A DNA stretch of 64,000 nt, from contig NZ_LXWK01000016.1 of assembly GCF_001669775.1 (NCBI RefSeq), positions 186,001-250,000 on the forward strand, written 5' to 3'. Source of the DNA: Rheinheimera sp. SA_1 (GTDB taxonomy: Bacteria > Pseudomonadota > Gammaproteobacteria > Enterobacterales > Alteromonadaceae). The position numbers were made by a program, and so were the translations under genes. The first letter of the stretch is position 1. Each line of letters begins with the position of its first letter. The notes beneath the pieces were generated by a model, which saw nothing but the letters and a program-made list of their open reading frames with translations, had not been told where the DNA came from and ran no database searches. This document shows, piece by piece, positions 8,351 to 21,827 of the stretch.

Positions 8351-9148
8351 ATGACCATAGCTCACTGGCAGGTATCAAGTTTTACAGCGCCCTACACGAC
8401 TGCTGGCAACAGCGCATTAGTCACAGCCCCACCCTGGTTTTATGCCGGCTGGCTGTTGAATATTTCTTTTGCCTATGCTCCTGTGTTGGCTCGCGGTTGG
8501 GTTCCACCACAGTTGGGTGAAGCGACCGGCATTGGCTGTGTCCATTTTGCTGACTGGCAGGCCTGTAGTGATGGCCGTGAATTACTTGACCCGGTGTATG
8601 CACAGTATAAAGAAACCATCGTGGTGCTGCAGGTACGCCGCCCGAACGGAACATTGGTTAGCTTTTGCCCGGGTATTTGGGTGGACCAGGATATCTCGAT
8701 GTTGCGGGGATTATTGCAAGGCTGGCCTAAAAAATTCGGTAGCACCTGGCTCACCCGCTCTCTGCCTTTGCAGCATCCGGCCGCGGCATTTTTACAGCAA
8801 GGCAGTAAGCTTGGCGCAAGTCTCAGTTGTAAAGAACGTCGCTTAATCCAGGTAACCGCAACTCTGACCGGTCAACCGGGCGAGCCACTTGGCTTTCTGT
8901 CCGATCCTTCGCTGGGATTAGTCGGTTGGCCAGATTTAACCAAACCCAACGAACCTGCAAATTTGCAGTTGATTAGGCCACTTATTGCTGACAAAGTCCA
9001 AAGCCAATGGCACCAGGCTACTGCCAAACTTAGCTTTCTCGAGCATCCGTACGAAGAACTCAGTGTGCTTGGCGCGCCAACAGTACTGAACGCCAGTGCC
9101 GGTTGGTTAGGCATCACCGTACAAGGTGCAGTACATGTTACCGACTGA
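8351..9148 (+). CDS. Acetoacetate decarboxylase family protein
   Basis: The 265-aa product matches the acetoacetate decarboxylase fold family. This includes true decarboxylases and related aldolase-dehydratases that use a Schiff-base lysine. The motif GWPKKFG at residues 124-130 carries the expected lysine (K127 or K128). Upstream, PPWFYAGWLLNISFAYAP fits the N-terminal strand region. The start at 8351 is chosen for GGAGA upstream; the open frame extends 52 codons further without sense. No CoA-transferase or thiolase gene lies nearby, so acetone formation is not implied and the substrate is unknown. An AraC-type regulator follows on the same strand. Confidence 0.8.
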   Translation: MTIAHWQVSSFTAPYTTAGNSALVTAPPWFYAGWLLNISFAYAPVLARGWVPPQLGEATGIGCVHFADWQACSDGRELLDPVYAQYKETIVVLQVRRPNGTLVSFCPGIWVDQDISMLRGLLQGWPKKFGSTWLTRSLPLQHPAAAFLQQGSKLGASLSCKERRLIQVTATLTGQPGEPLGFLSDPSLGLVGWPDLTKPNEPANLQLIRPLIADKVQSQWHQATAKLSFLEHPYEELSVLGAPTVLNASAGWLGITVQGAVHVTD

Positions 9149-9322
9149 AATATCTAAAGAAAATGATAATCACACCGAGCAAACCAGAGAGAAAATAGTG
9201 CTGGTGGTTCGTCCGGCCTATGCTCAGGCAATTCATCTGGCGGAGCAGTATTGGCAAATTCATCAGGAAACTGTCCATACTGGCGAACAAATTTCTGGCC
9301 TGGCTTTATGTGGAACAAAAAA

Positions 9323-10132
9323 ATGGCTCAATCGGTTAACCGGCAACCTGGCGCTGCTGCGTTAAAACGCTCAAGCTTCCGCCGCTGGCAGATCATGATG
9401 CTGCAACAGGTGCATCATCGCCAGATCGGACAAGAATGGACGCCACACTGGCATGACGAATGGTCGGTTGGTGTGGTGGTCGCGGGTGCCTGCCATTGCC
9501 AGGTGGACGGCAAACCCTGGTTTCTGCCCGCCGGAACCGTGATGCTGATTGCGCCTGGCACCGTGCATACCGGCGCCCTGCTGCCGCATGCAGACAGCGC
9601 AGCAGTTGAGGTGTTGATGTGGTATTTACCAGCAAACTGGCCACAAAGTCAGGGTTTTGTCTGGCCACAAACTAGTAGTTTTGAGTACTTGCCCGACCTT
9701 GCCAAAGCCGCAGAATCAGTCGACGACCTGCCGGCTTTTATAACCTGGTTGCATCAGGCGATACCCCAATTGGGACTTCAGGAAAAAGGCCAGTCGTTAC
9801 CAGAGCTTTCATTACAGGCCAGGCAAATGTTGACTCAGCTACAGCAAATGTTGCTTTCTGGTCAAACTTCAGTTCAGCAAATCGCCAATAAATGTGGGAT
9901 CAGTCGTGAATTGTTACACCGACAAATTAAAAAGTGGACGGGCATGGCACCACAGCAATATTTGCGCACCTTGCAGTTAAATCGGGCACGACATATGTTA
10001 CTGGACGGCCAGAGCATTGCAGAAACAGCGGATGCTTGTGGTTTTGCCGATCAAGCGCATTTTACGCGCTGGTTCAGACGTTGTTTTGGTTATTCACCAG
10101 GAGATTTACTGGTGGCCGCTCAGGCTCAATAA
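9323..10132 (+). CDS. AraC family transcriptional regulator
   Basis: A one-component regulator of about 269 aa. The N-terminal cupin-like sensor has HWHDEWSVGVVVAGACH and PAGTVMLIAPGTVHTG. The C-terminus has two helix-turn-helix units, ending in the family signature ADQAHFTRWFRRCFGYSPG. The start is uncertain: ATGs at 9308 and 9323 and a TTG at 9251 are in frame, and 9323 has GGAAC at good spacing. It lies just downstream of the acetoacetate decarboxylase-family gene and probably controls it in response to a small ligand (inference from position). Confidence 0.85.
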   Translation: MAQSVNRQPGAAALKRSSFRRWQIMMLQQVHHRQIGQEWTPHWHDEWSVGVVVAGACHCQVDGKPWFLPAGTVMLIAPGTVHTGALLPHADSAAVEVLMWYLPANWPQSQGFVWPQTSSFEYLPDLAKAAESVDDLPAFITWLHQAIPQLGLQEKGQSLPELSLQARQMLTQLQQMLLSGQTSVQQIANKCGISRELLHRQIKKWTGMAPQQYLRTLQLNRARHMLLDGQSIAETADACGFADQAHFTRWFRRCFGYSPGDLLVAAQAQ

Positions 10133-10164
10133 ATGTGGTGAATTGCATAGAGTGGCTTGAAAAT

Positions 10165-10207
10165 AGCGGCGGGTTATAGGCAACAAACGCTGCATTCACC
10201 CGCCGCT
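10165..10207. terminator. Hairpin terminator between araC-type gene and maeA
   Basis: AGCGGCGGGT (10165-10174) pairs with ACCCGCCGCT (10198-10207), followed by TTTACTTT on the plus strand. It lies between two convergent genes and may serve both. The loop is long, 23 bases. Confidence 0.65.
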
Positions 10208-10223
10208 TTACTTTAGCGATCTG

Positions 10224-11918
10224 TTAACCGCTGACGCGCTTATACTGCCGGTACTCCGGTTTCCAGAAGTTTGCATCAATTTTACGCAGCAATGCCGCGT
10301 CATCCAGTTCCAGCGCATAACCCTGACGCATCGCTACTTTCGCCACTTCAAAGGCGATTTTCTTGGACAGTTCAGCAAGTTGGGTCAGTGGTGGCAGAAT
10401 GCCACCCTCACCGGTATTGGCAAGTGGTGATGCCGCAGCCAATGTTTCACTGGCCACCCGTAACATATCATCGCTGATGCGCTGCGCTTTCACTGCCAAC
10501 ACGCCCAAACCGATACCAGGGAAGATATAACTGTTGTTACACTGCGCCACCGGATAGGTTTTACCTTTGTATTCAATAGGTTTAAATGGGCTGCCGGTGG
10601 CGATAATCACCTGGCCATCGGTCCATTCGATAATTTTTTCTGGCCTTGCTTCAATTTGTTTAATCGGGTTACTGAGCGGCATAATGATCGGAAGCGCACA
10701 GTTTTTCTTCATCGCTTTGATCACAGCTTCAGTAAATAGCCCTGCGACACCAGAAACACCTATTAAAATATCGGGCTTGGCGCAGTTCATTACATCGCGT
10801 AATGAGGCGTAATCGCCGCTAAATGACCAGTCGGCAATGGTGTCTTTGTGCTGCACCAATACCTGTTGAAAATCGCGTAAATCGGCCATGCCTTCGGTCA
10901 ACAAACCAAAACGGTCGACCATAAACACCTGGCTGCGCGCCTGTGCATCGGTTAAACCTTCTGACACCATCTGGCTAATGACCTGTTCGGCAATGCCACA
11001 ACCGGCGGAACCGGCGCCAACAAACACCACTTTCTGGTTAGAAAGCTTCTCGCCTTTACTGCGACAAGCCGCCAGTAAAGTTCCGACGGTCACCGCCGCA
11101 GTGCCTTGAATATCATCGTTAAAACAACAGATCTGGTCGCGATAGCGTTTTAACAACGGCATGGCGTTGGGCTGGGCGAAATCTTCAAATTGCACCATCG
11201 CTTCCGGCCAGCGGCGTTTCACCGCTTTAATAAACTGATCGACAAATTCGTAGTAGTCATCACCGCTGATCCGACGATGACGATTACCCATGTAGTACGG
11301 GTCGTTGAGGAGTTTTTCATTGTTGGTGCCAACATCCAGGCAAACCGGTAAGGTATAAGCTGGGCTAATGCCGCCACAGGCGGTGTATAACGACAATTTA
11401 CCAATCGAAATCCCCATGCCGCCAATACCCTGGTCACCCAAACCCAGTACCCGCTCACCGTCGGTGACGACAATGACTTTGACTTTTTTCTTGGTGGCAC
11501 TGCGTAACACGTCATCGAGCTGGTCACGGTCACTGTAGGAAATAAATAAACCACGGGCGCTGCGGTAAATATCAGAAAACCGCTCACAGGCGTCGCCAAC
11601 CGTTGGGGTGTAGATAATCGGCAGCATTTCTTCTAAATGGTTTTGTAACAAGCGGTGGAACAAAGTTTCGTTGTTGTCCTGCACCACCCGCAAATAAATG
11701 TGCTTGTTGATTGGCTCTTCAAACGACGAATACTGCATATAAGCACGGGCTGCTTGTTCTTCAATCGTTTCATAACGCGGTGGTAACAACCCTGTCAGGT
11801 TAAAGGCCGCCCGCTCTTCGCGACTGAATGCGCTGCCTTTATTTAATAACGGAGTTTCCAGCAACGCCGGACCGGCGTAATGAGTATACAAAGGGGTATT
11901 TTGCTCTGACTGACGCAT
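10224..11918 (-). CDS. maeA: NAD-dependent malic enzyme
   Basis: Converts malate to pyruvate and CO2 with NAD, linking the TCA cycle to pyruvate. The 564-aa product closely matches the E. coli MaeA/SfcA type. Seen motifs are [18 protein letters not shown] at the N-terminus, [25 protein letters not shown], the glycine-rich [12 protein letters not shown], and a Rossmann motif [14 protein letters not shown]. The start at 11918 is chosen for CAGGAA four bases upstream and because it gives the family length; an in-frame start ten codons upstream is less likely. It stands alone between convergent and divergent neighbours. Confidence 0.95.
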   Translation of the reverse strand: MRQSEQNTPLYTHYAGPALLETPLLNKGSAFSREERAAFNLTGLLPPRYETIEEQAARAYMQYSSFEEPINKHIYLRVVQDNNETLFHRLLQNHLEEMLPIIYTPTVGDACERFSDIYRSARGLFISYSDRDQLDDVLRSATKKKVKVIVVTDGERVLGLGDQGIGGMGISIGKLSLYTACGGISPAYTLPVCLDVGTNNEKLLNDPYYMGNRHRRISGDDYYEFVDQFIKAVKRRWPEAMVQFEDFAQPNAMPLLKRYRDQICCFNDDIQGTAAVTVGTLLAACRSKGEKLSNQKVVFVGAGSAGCGIAEQVISQMVSEGLTDAQARSQVFMVDRFGLLTEGMADLRDFQQVLVQHKDTIADWSFSGDYASLRDVMNCAKPDILIGVSGVAGLFTEAVIKAMKKNCALPIIMPLSNPIKQIEARPEKIIEWTDGQVIIATGSPFKPIEYKGKTYPVAQCNNSYIFPGIGLGVLAVKAQRISDDMLRVASETLAAASPLANTGEGGILPPLTQLAELSKKIAFEVAKVAMRQGYALELDDAALLRKIDANFWKPEYRQYKRVSG

Positions 11919-12078
11919 AAAATTCCTGAAAAATCGGCCAAATGGCACAGAAGTGTGTGGATTTTACCTGTGTTGCTTATGGTAGTAAAATTTCATGCAA
12001 CTGGTTGGACTAGCCACATTTTAGCAACAAAAGCCTTGTTATGTGGTTTTATTACAGCTTTTGGCGCAGCAATCGACC

Positions 12079-12156
12079 GTAGGGCGCGACTCAGCCGCAG
12101 GCTAGTCCGCCATAAAGTCCGGCGTACTGCCGCTGACGCGGCGAGTAGCGCCCTAC
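12079..12156. repeat. REP-like imperfect palindrome
   Basis: GTAGGGCGC (12079-12087) pairs exactly with GCGCCCTAC (12148-12156), and the pairing continues imperfectly inward through ACTC and CCGC. The element is about 78 bases, GC-rich, and lies between the divergent maeA gene and the end of the Lrp-type gene. This layout is typical of repetitive extragenic palindromes. Confidence 0.65.
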
Positions 12157-12189
12157 CAAAGACAAATACTTTGGTAATTGTTCTTACGC

Positions 12190-12618
12190 TTACCGCTTAA
12201 ATTTGGTTTCCAATACAACGGCAGAATTCGTGCGCTCTACCCCGTCTAAATTACCAATATCATCCAGCAAATGACTCAGCTGCTCGGTGCTTTGCGCCTG
12301 TACCACAGCGATTAAATCGTATTCGCCGCTAATGGCATACAACTCGCTGATTTGTGGGATTTGCTTTAACTCGACGTTGGTTTTGGTGGTTAGCTTTTGT
12401 TTCACTTTGATAGACACATGTGCCGACACCAAAGTACTGACAAATTTTTGTCCATATTCAACCACATAGCCTTTGATGACTCCGGTTTGCTCCAGCCGGT
12501 CGATCCTTGTTTGCACCGTCGATCGCGACAAATTCAGCATTCTGGCGAGGTCGGAAATGCTGGTGCGGGCGTTGGTACGCAGAATAGAAAGTAATCGTTC
12601 GTCTTCTTTACTTAGCAT
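12190..12618 (-). CDS. Lrp/AsnC family regulator
   Basis: The 142-aa product has an N-terminal helix-turn-helix (LARMLNLSRSTVQTRIDRLEQTGVI) and a C-terminal ligand-binding RAM domain (ISGEYDLIAVVQAQSTEQL). Such proteins sense amino acids and form octamers. It is divergent from the ast operon start at 12764 with a 145-base shared region. It is therefore a likely regulator of arginine catabolism, perhaps sensing arginine or ornithine (inference from position). Confidence 0.9.
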   Translation of the reverse strand: MLSKEDERLLSILRTNARTSISDLARMLNLSRSTVQTRIDRLEQTGVIKGYVVEYGQKFVSTLVSAHVSIKVKQKLTTKTNVELKQIPQISELYAISGEYDLIAVVQAQSTEQLSHLLDDIGNLDGVERTNSAVVLETKFKR

Positions 12619-12721
12619 TTTGTTTGATACTCACGGCATTTTGCTAAAACAAAAACATATATTGCTAATAATGCTACTGCATTTTGTGGGTATTGCCCAA
12701 TATAATAGAGGAAATCCCTAA

Positions 12722-13993
<1,272 letters not shown>

Positions 13994-14032
13994 TGGTTGT
14001 ATTGGGTAGCAGCACCATCGCTACCGTCGAAT

Positions 14033-14065
14033 AATGCTGGTGGCAGTTAAGCCATCAGCATTTTT
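14033..14065 (+). terminator. Hairpin between astC and astA
   Basis: AATGCTGGTGGC (14033-14044) pairs with GCCATCAGCATT (14051-14062) and is followed by TTTG. It looks like an intrinsic terminator or attenuator inside the operon. It may let astC be expressed above astA and astD. Confidence 0.7.
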
Positions 14066-14094
14066 GTTTCTTGTGTTTAATTGGAAGATACCAG

Positions 14095-16607
<2,513 letters not shown>

Positions 16608-16680
16608 TTGGTCCGAGATCAATTTTTTTCTGTATACATTTTATAAACTATCTATTTAGCTGTTTTATATAGGATTGATC

Positions 16681-17484
16681 ATGCATACCAACGTCAACGA
16701 ACTTTTTGCCAAACTGTGGGAAAACTACCTGACTGTCACCCCATCGGCAGAAAAAATTCATGCGCTGCTCGGCTCGTCGCAACAAGATGATGTGGTGAAT
16801 GACCATATTGCGCTGCGGACTTTTAATCTGCCGCAAATTGGCCTGGAAAAACTGGCCGCGCATTTTCTGGCTTTGGGTTATGTCGAAGGTGGTGAATATC
16901 ACTTTGAGTCGAAAAAACTGTACGCTAAACATTATGAACACCCGGATGCCAATGTCCCGAAAGTGTTTATCTCGGAATTATTGCTGGAAAAATGCTCGCC
17001 AGAGTTACAGCAAATTATTACAGCTTTAGTAGCACAGCTGGATCCTGCGGTGACCACAGCAGATAACTTCCTGTATTCAGGTCGGCACTGGGCCATTGAT
17101 CAGGCGACTTATCAGCAGTTATTGACTGAAAGTGAATACGCTGCCTGGACTGCGGTCTGGGGTTTTCGCGCCAACCATTTCACCGTCTCAGTGAATGCTT
17201 TAAGCAATTTTGAAACTCTGGATTCAGTCAATCAAGAGCTGAAAAAAGCCGGTTTTGCGCTGAATACTTCAGGCGGTGAAATTAAAGGCAGCCCGGACGT
17301 GTTGTTAAAACAATCCTCAACGCTTGCCGACGAAGCACCGGTCGAATTTACTGATGGTACAGCAATGATCCCAAGCTGTTTCTACGAGTTCGCCCGCCGT
17401 TTCCCAACGGCTGATGGTAGTCTGTACCGTGGTTTTGTGGCGGCTTCAGCGGACAAAATTTTCGAAAGCACCAACGCCCGTTAA
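16681..17484 (+). CDS. DUF1338 protein, probable 2-oxoadipate dioxygenase/decarboxylase
   Basis: The 267-aa product belongs to the DUF1338 family. Characterised members (HglS) are Fe(II) enzymes that convert 2-oxoadipate to D-2-hydroxyglutarate in lysine breakdown. Family features include HIALRTFN near the N-terminus, a histidine that is a likely metal ligand, and FRANHFTVSVN in the middle. The ATG has AGGA seven bases upstream; an in-frame TTG lies two codons earlier. Its place after astC-astA-astD suggests joint use in amino acid catabolism. AstC-type aminotransferases can also act on lysine-derived substrates (inference). Confidence 0.85.
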   Translation: MHTNVNELFAKLWENYLTVTPSAEKIHALLGSSQQDDVVNDHIALRTFNLPQIGLEKLAAHFLALGYVEGGEYHFESKKLYAKHYEHPDANVPKVFISELLLEKCSPELQQIITALVAQLDPAVTTADNFLYSGRHWAIDQATYQQLLTESEYAAWTAVWGFRANHFTVSVNALSNFETLDSVNQELKKAGFALNTSGGEIKGSPDVLLKQSSTLADEAPVEFTDGTAMIPSCFYEFARRFPTADGSLYRGFVAASADKIFESTNAR

Positions 17485-17517
17485 GAACCGTTTCTGCTTC
17501 AAAGCTCCGCTGATTTG

Positions 17518-17577
17518 TTAAATCTGGGGTCAGGGTCAGTTGTTAATTTTAGTTTGTTAACAGTTGACTCTGACGGC
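17518..17577. repeat. Imperfect inverted repeat at hydrolase 3' end
   Basis: GGGTCAGTTGTTAA and TTAACAGTTGACTC face each other around a short T-rich loop, with 11 of 14 positions pairing. The repeat overlaps the last codons and stop of the minus-strand hydrolase gene, so the C-terminus SQLLTN is encoded by it. It may act as a terminator for either convergent gene or be a mobile palindrome. Confidence 0.5.
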
Positions 17578-18178
17578 CATTACTCAAATGTTCCATCAAC
17601 CACAGCTGATAATAGCTTGCGGCTTCGCTGTTAAAACCTGCGGAATGCGGGTTAATAAACCCATGTTGATACGAAGTCAGATAGCTTTGAACCAACGCCC
17701 GCTGCGCCAGTTGATCATGTAATTGTTCAACATTAAAATGCGTTTCTTGTGCCCAAATACAGGTAGTGCGTACCAAGGGCTGCAACTCGTTGCAATGGCG
17801 AATTTGCCCACCATAAAAACACCATGCCTGGGTTAACCAAGGCAGCGGCTGTGCCGTCAGTTGCCACAAAGCTGCAGCCCCGGCGCTAAAACCGATGGCA
17901 ATAAACGGCTCTTGCTGGGTTTGCAAGCTGTGCTGCAGCTTTTTGACATAGGCGTCCATGCCACCCTGTTGCAAAAAACGTTGATAGGCCAGTTCATCTG
18001 CCGCTCGTGCCGGCGGCAATGCAGTCAACCTAGCAGTTGCTACAGCGATATCGGTAAACTGCGCTTTATATGGCGACACCAGTTCCAGAGTAAGGTCTGC
18101 TGCTTGTACTAGCGGCGTTAACCAGGCCACTAATTCCGGCGTTTCCCCAAAAATATCGGTAGCGACTATTAACTTCAT
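17549..18178 (-). CDS. Alpha/beta hydrolase, dienelactone hydrolase-like
   Basis: The 209-aa cytosolic protein has a nucleophile elbow GFSAGAA at about residues 98-104. A late histidine in SYQHGFINPHSAGF resembles the dienelactone hydrolase catalytic histidine motif. ATDIFGETPEL at the N-terminus is typical of small hydrolases acting on esters. Substrate is unknown. It is convergent with the DUF1338 gene and has the same direction as the metallo-beta-lactamase-fold gene upstream, with 35 bases between them, so they may form a small operon. Confidence 0.75.
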   Translation of the reverse strand: MKLIVATDIFGETPELVAWLTPLVQAADLTLELVSPYKAQFTDIAVATARLTALPPARAADELAYQRFLQQGGMDAYVKKLQHSLQTQQEPFIAIGFSAGAAALWQLTAQPLPWLTQAWCFYGGQIRHCNELQPLVRTTCIWAQETHFNVEQLHDQLAQRALVQSYLTSYQHGFINPHSAGFNSEAASYYQLWLMEHLSNGRQSQLLTN

Positions 18179-18213
18179 TTACTCTCCACAGCCGTTTGTC
18201 ATGAAAGCTGGTA

Positions 18214-19077
18214 TTAAAACCGGTTTATCGGCAACTTCAGATACTGCACGCCATTTTCTTCGGCTTTTGGAAATTGCCCGGCCCGCATATTCACCTGCAC
18301 CGCTGGCAACATCAACTTTGGCATCGATAACGTTGCATCACGTTGCTCGCGCATCTGCACAAATTCAGCCTGACTGACCCCTTGATGCAAATGGATATTG
18401 GCATTGATCTGTTCACCAATGGTGGTTTGAAAACAGAATTCGTTGCGTCCCGCGGCTTTGTAATCGTGACAAAGGAACATCCGGGTTTCTTTAGGTAGCG
18501 CAAATAACCGCTGTGCCGACTGATACAAAATTTCGGCGCTGCCGCCGGGGAAATCACAACGCGCACTACCATAATCCGGCATAAACAAAGTGTCGCCGAC
18601 AAAAACGGCATCACCTATCAGATAAGACACACAAGCTGGTGTATGACCTGGCGTATGCAGCACCTGGATCGATAATTCCCCGAGCGGCAATTGTTCGTTA
18701 TCATCAAGCAAATGGTCAAACTGACTGCCGTTGCAGCAAAATTCTGGCTCCGTGTGAAAAACGCCGGCAAACACCTGCTGCACTTCAGTAATGTGACGAC
18801 CAATCGCCGTACTGCCCCCCAACTGCTGTTTTAAATAAGGCGCTGCGGATAAATGGTCAGCGTGGACATGGGTTTCCAAAATCCATTGTAATGTCAGTTG
18901 ATGCTGCTGCAGGTAATCAGTAATTTGCGTAACGCCGTGCGTTGCAGTACGACAGGCGGCAGCGTCAAAATTCAGCACCGGATCAATCACCGCCGCATTA
19001 TTAGTTTGTTGACAGAACACCACATAGCTATAGGTGTTTGAATCTGGATCGAAAAACTCCTGAATACCTGGTTTCAT
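18214..19077 (-). CDS. Metallo-beta-lactamase fold hydrolase, persulfide dioxygenase-like
   Basis: The 287-aa protein has the binuclear metal motif THVHADH (H70, H72, D74, H75), plus HTPGHTPACVSY and FVGDTLF with further ligands. The N-terminus FFDPDSNTYSYVV and the DYGSARCDFPGGSAEILYQS stretch match ETHE1/Blh-type proteins. Many of these act on glutathione persulfide or in sulfide response. The exact substrate is inferred and not proven. No rhodanese or sulfide-quinone reductase is nearby. Confidence 0.8.
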   Translation of the reverse strand: MKPGIQEFFDPDSNTYSYVVFCQQTNNAAVIDPVLNFDAAACRTATHGVTQITDYLQQHQLTLQWILETHVHADHLSAAPYLKQQLGGSTAIGRHITEVQQVFAGVFHTEPEFCCNGSQFDHLLDDNEQLPLGELSIQVLHTPGHTPACVSYLIGDAVFVGDTLFMPDYGSARCDFPGGSAEILYQSAQRLFALPKETRMFLCHDYKAAGRNEFCFQTTIGEQINANIHLHQGVSQAEFVQMREQRDATLSMPKLMLPAVQVNMRAGQFPKAEENGVQYLKLPINRF

Positions 19078-19381
19078 CTTCGCTTTGGCCCTTTCACATC
19101 TACATTAAAGCTTTTAAATCAGCCGAATCAAAAAATCCGACACTTTGAAAAACTATAGCAAAGGCCATAAAGAACCAAAAGAGCTAAGCTTATTCAGTTT
19201 TGTTATTAATAACGTCTCTTCAACATTTCTCTGGCTGCAGCCCAGATTGGTCGTCGGTTTTCTCGGCCAAACGTAATTCAGCACTTCCTGATTTAGCCAT
19301 CCATACCGCTAATTGTAATAAATCTGTCACAACAACAAAATATGCTGCGCCGGTCTTTAAACTGTTGTCCATTGAGGTTGT
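19078..19381. other. Intergenic, promoter region of two divergent genes
   Basis: About 300 bases separate the divergent hydrolase and chemoreceptor genes. The stretch is AT-rich and must hold promoters for both. A TAAA...GCCGAA pair near 19108-19128 loosely resembles a flagellar sigma-28 promoter, but the spacing is too short to call. Nothing else was recognised. Confidence 0.5.
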
Positions 19382-21709
19382 ATGAAGATTGCACAAAAGT
19401 TAATGTTGACCATGGCCGCTGCAATGTTGTTAGGTGTTGTCAGCGCCGTAAGCGTCACGGCCTATCTGGCACAAGACAAAGCACAACAAGCTTTGTTAAC
19501 CGCAGTCGAGCACCAATTTACCGCAGTGGCCAAAGGCCGCGAACAAGCTTTAACCTTATTTATCAACAGCCAACGTGATTTATTACTGAGTCTTGCTAAA
19601 AACCGCACCACTCAGGATGCGCTCTATGCGATGGAGCGCCCTTTTTCTTCTTATCGGTATGAAGTTGCAAATCCGGGCGAACAAGCGCTGAAAGCTGGCA
19701 TGTTGCAATGGTATCAACAAAAATATCAATCTTATGCCAACAGCATCAATCCTACTCTGCAGTTGCCGTTTGACAAATGGCTGAACAGTGCCAGTCAGGA
19801 AACCTTGTTATTGCAGCATTATTATTTGCAAACCAACGAGCAAGCGCCGGACAAGCTAAGTAGCCTGACCGATCGCGCTGATGGCTCGGTGTATGGCCAG
19901 CAGCATAAAAAATATCATCAGAGTTTTTTAGAAGTCACCCAGAGGTACCAGTTACAAGAACTGTATCTGGTGGAGGCTAAAGGATTAAATGTGGTGTATT
20001 CGGTAGCGAAAAGCCCGGTGTTTGCCACATCGTTAAAAGACGGTGCATTTGCCAGTACTGCACTGGCAGCTACGGTGAAACAGGTGCTGGCGAAACCGCA
20101 ACTGCAATGGCTGGTATCAGCACCAACGGCGTTCTCCGGTTTTTTTGAGCAACAAGTGCTGTTTATGGTAGCACCGGTATTTAATTCATTATCGGGATCA
20201 GATCAGCCGATTGGCGCTTTGGTACTGCAGCTACCAGTACAGGCGCTAACTGATTTAACAACCAATCAACAACACTGGGCTGATATCGGGCTTGGCAACA
20301 GTGGTGAAAGTTACCTGGTTGGTAGTAATCATCTGCTGGTCAGTGCATTGCGGCCGCAACTGAGCAATAGCCGCGAGTTTTATGCACAATACCCGGCAAT
20401 GGGCGCGGTAGCTGATCACTATGGCTTGTCGGGTAAACTAAAACTGCAAAGCGCTGAAGTGGATGCAGCCTTACAAGGTAAGTCGGGTCATACCGAAACC
20501 GTTGATTATAGGAACATTCCGGTACTGGTTAATTATCAACCGGTGCAGATTGGCGGCGATACGTATGCCCTCATTACCCAGCAAGATAAAAGTGAAGCTT
20601 ATGCAGCTTTGGCTGAACTTGGCAGCAATATCCGCTGGGTTAGTTTGTTCACGGTGCTGTTGCTCAGTCTGTGTGCTTTAGGCTTTGCTTATCGGTTTGG
20701 CCGCACTATCGCCGCACCGATGGCCAATTTGTCCGGCCAACTGGCCAATGCTGCCAACAACCACGACCTATCGTTACATTTTGCCGAACAAGGTGAATTT
20801 GAAATCAAAGCCATGGCCAGCGGCTTAAATCAGCTGTTTGGTAAGTTGTCCGCATTGCTGCAACAAATGTTGGCAGCCAGTGCCAGTAATCATCAACAGT
20901 CCGGCGCACAGTTACTGATCAGTCAGCAATGTAAAGACGATGTCCATCAACAAAAAAGTGCCTTGTTACAACTACAACAGGTCGCATTGCAAAGCCAACA
21001 AGCACAACAACAAATGCAGCTGCAATTACAACAAGCAGCCAGCGCTGCCACCGCTGCCAATACCGAATCTGCCGCCGGTCAACAGCAAGTACTGCAACTG
21101 ACCGATTTTATTCGCCATTTGACAACTCAGGTTGAGCATTCCACCCAAAGTATGGAATCGTTGCAGCTGGCCGCCAAAGACATCGTCCAGGTGCTGGATA
21201 CCATCCGTGGTGTAGCAGAACAAACCAATTTGCTGGCACTTAATGCCGCCATTGAAGCCGCCCGCGCCGGTGAGCATGGACGTGGTTTTGCCGTGGTCGC
21301 CGATGAAGTGCGTCGCCTTTCGGCCGGTACCGAACTGGCAACCAAGGAAATCCAGTTGATGCTGGACCGGCTGAGTGTCTCGGTCAAAGACACCACCGCC
21401 GGGCTGGAGCAGGAGCAACAGACTGCTCGCAACTGTCTGGACAAAGCGCTGCATACCGAACAAGCGCTGGCCCAAACCCGCGATGCCATTGCGCTGATTG
21501 TTGACGCCAGTTCGATGATTGCCAGGTTAAGTGATGCCGAAGTACTACGCAGTAGCGAAATCAGCGCTGCCCTTGATGATATTAACCACAGCGCCAGCGC
21601 TACTGATTTAGCAATGACCGAACTTGCTACGCAGGCTTATCAACAGCAACAACTCAGCAGTCAACTGCAGCAAAGTGCTAAATTACTCAAACTAAGTGAC
21701 GCGTTGTAA
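19382..21709 (+). CDS. Methyl-accepting chemotaxis protein, periplasmic sensor type
   Basis: A 775-aa inner-membrane chemoreceptor. The first membrane segment is at about 7-29 and the second at about 418-437 ([19 protein letters not shown]). Between them is a periplasmic domain of nearly 390 residues, consistent with a double-Cache-type sensor. A HAMP-like linker follows, then a Gln-rich coiled coil and the signalling hairpin [20 protein letters not shown] at about 611-630, which binds CheA/CheW. The ligand is unknown. It has no partner chemotaxis genes here and is convergent with a second receptor across a shared terminator. Confidence 0.9.
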   Translation: MKIAQKLMLTMAAAMLLGVVSAVSVTAYLAQDKAQQALLTAVEHQFTAVAKGREQALTLFINSQRDLLLSLAKNRTTQDALYAMERPFSSYRYEVANPGEQALKAGMLQWYQQKYQSYANSINPTLQLPFDKWLNSASQETLLLQHYYLQTNEQAPDKLSSLTDRADGSVYGQQHKKYHQSFLEVTQRYQLQELYLVEAKGLNVVYSVAKSPVFATSLKDGAFASTALAATVKQVLAKPQLQWLVSAPTAFSGFFEQQVLFMVAPVFNSLSGSDQPIGALVLQLPVQALTDLTTNQQHWADIGLGNSGESYLVGSNHLLVSALRPQLSNSREFYAQYPAMGAVADHYGLSGKLKLQSAEVDAALQGKSGHTETVDYRNIPVLVNYQPVQIGGDTYALITQQDKSEAYAALAELGSNIRWVSLFTVLLLSLCALGFAYRFGRTIAAPMANLSGQLANAANNHDLSLHFAEQGEFEIKAMASGLNQLFGKLSALLQQMLAASASNHQQSGAQLLISQQCKDDVHQQKSALLQLQQVALQSQQAQQQMQLQLQQAASAATAANTESAAGQQQVLQLTDFIRHLTTQVEHSTQSMESLQLAAKDIVQVLDTIRGVAEQTNLLALNAAIEAARAGEHGRGFAVVADEVRRLSAGTELATKEIQLMLDRLSVSVKDTTAGLEQEQQTARNCLDKALHTEQALAQTRDAIALIVDASSMIARLSDAEVLRSSEISAALDDINHSASATDLAMTELATQAYQQQQLSSQLQQSAKLLKLSDAL

Positions 21710-21780
21710 CGGATACCATTTCACTGTACAAGGTATTTTGAAATTGGAATAAACAGCTAACGCTCGTCAGAAACAAAAAA

Positions 21781-21808
21781 GCCTGAGTTTCATGACTCAG
21801 GCTTTTTT
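21781..21808. terminator. Bidirectional terminator between two chemoreceptor genes
   Basis: GCCTGAGT (21781-21788) pairs with ACTCAGGC (21795-21802). A-run before and T-run after make it work on both strands. Confidence 0.92.
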
Positions 21809-21827
21809 TACGTTTTAAGTATAAACT

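Noticed and set aside
19100-19140. Flagellar sigma-28 promoter before the chemoreceptor gene
   Set aside because: TAAA and GCCGAA are present but the spacing is too short for the known consensus.
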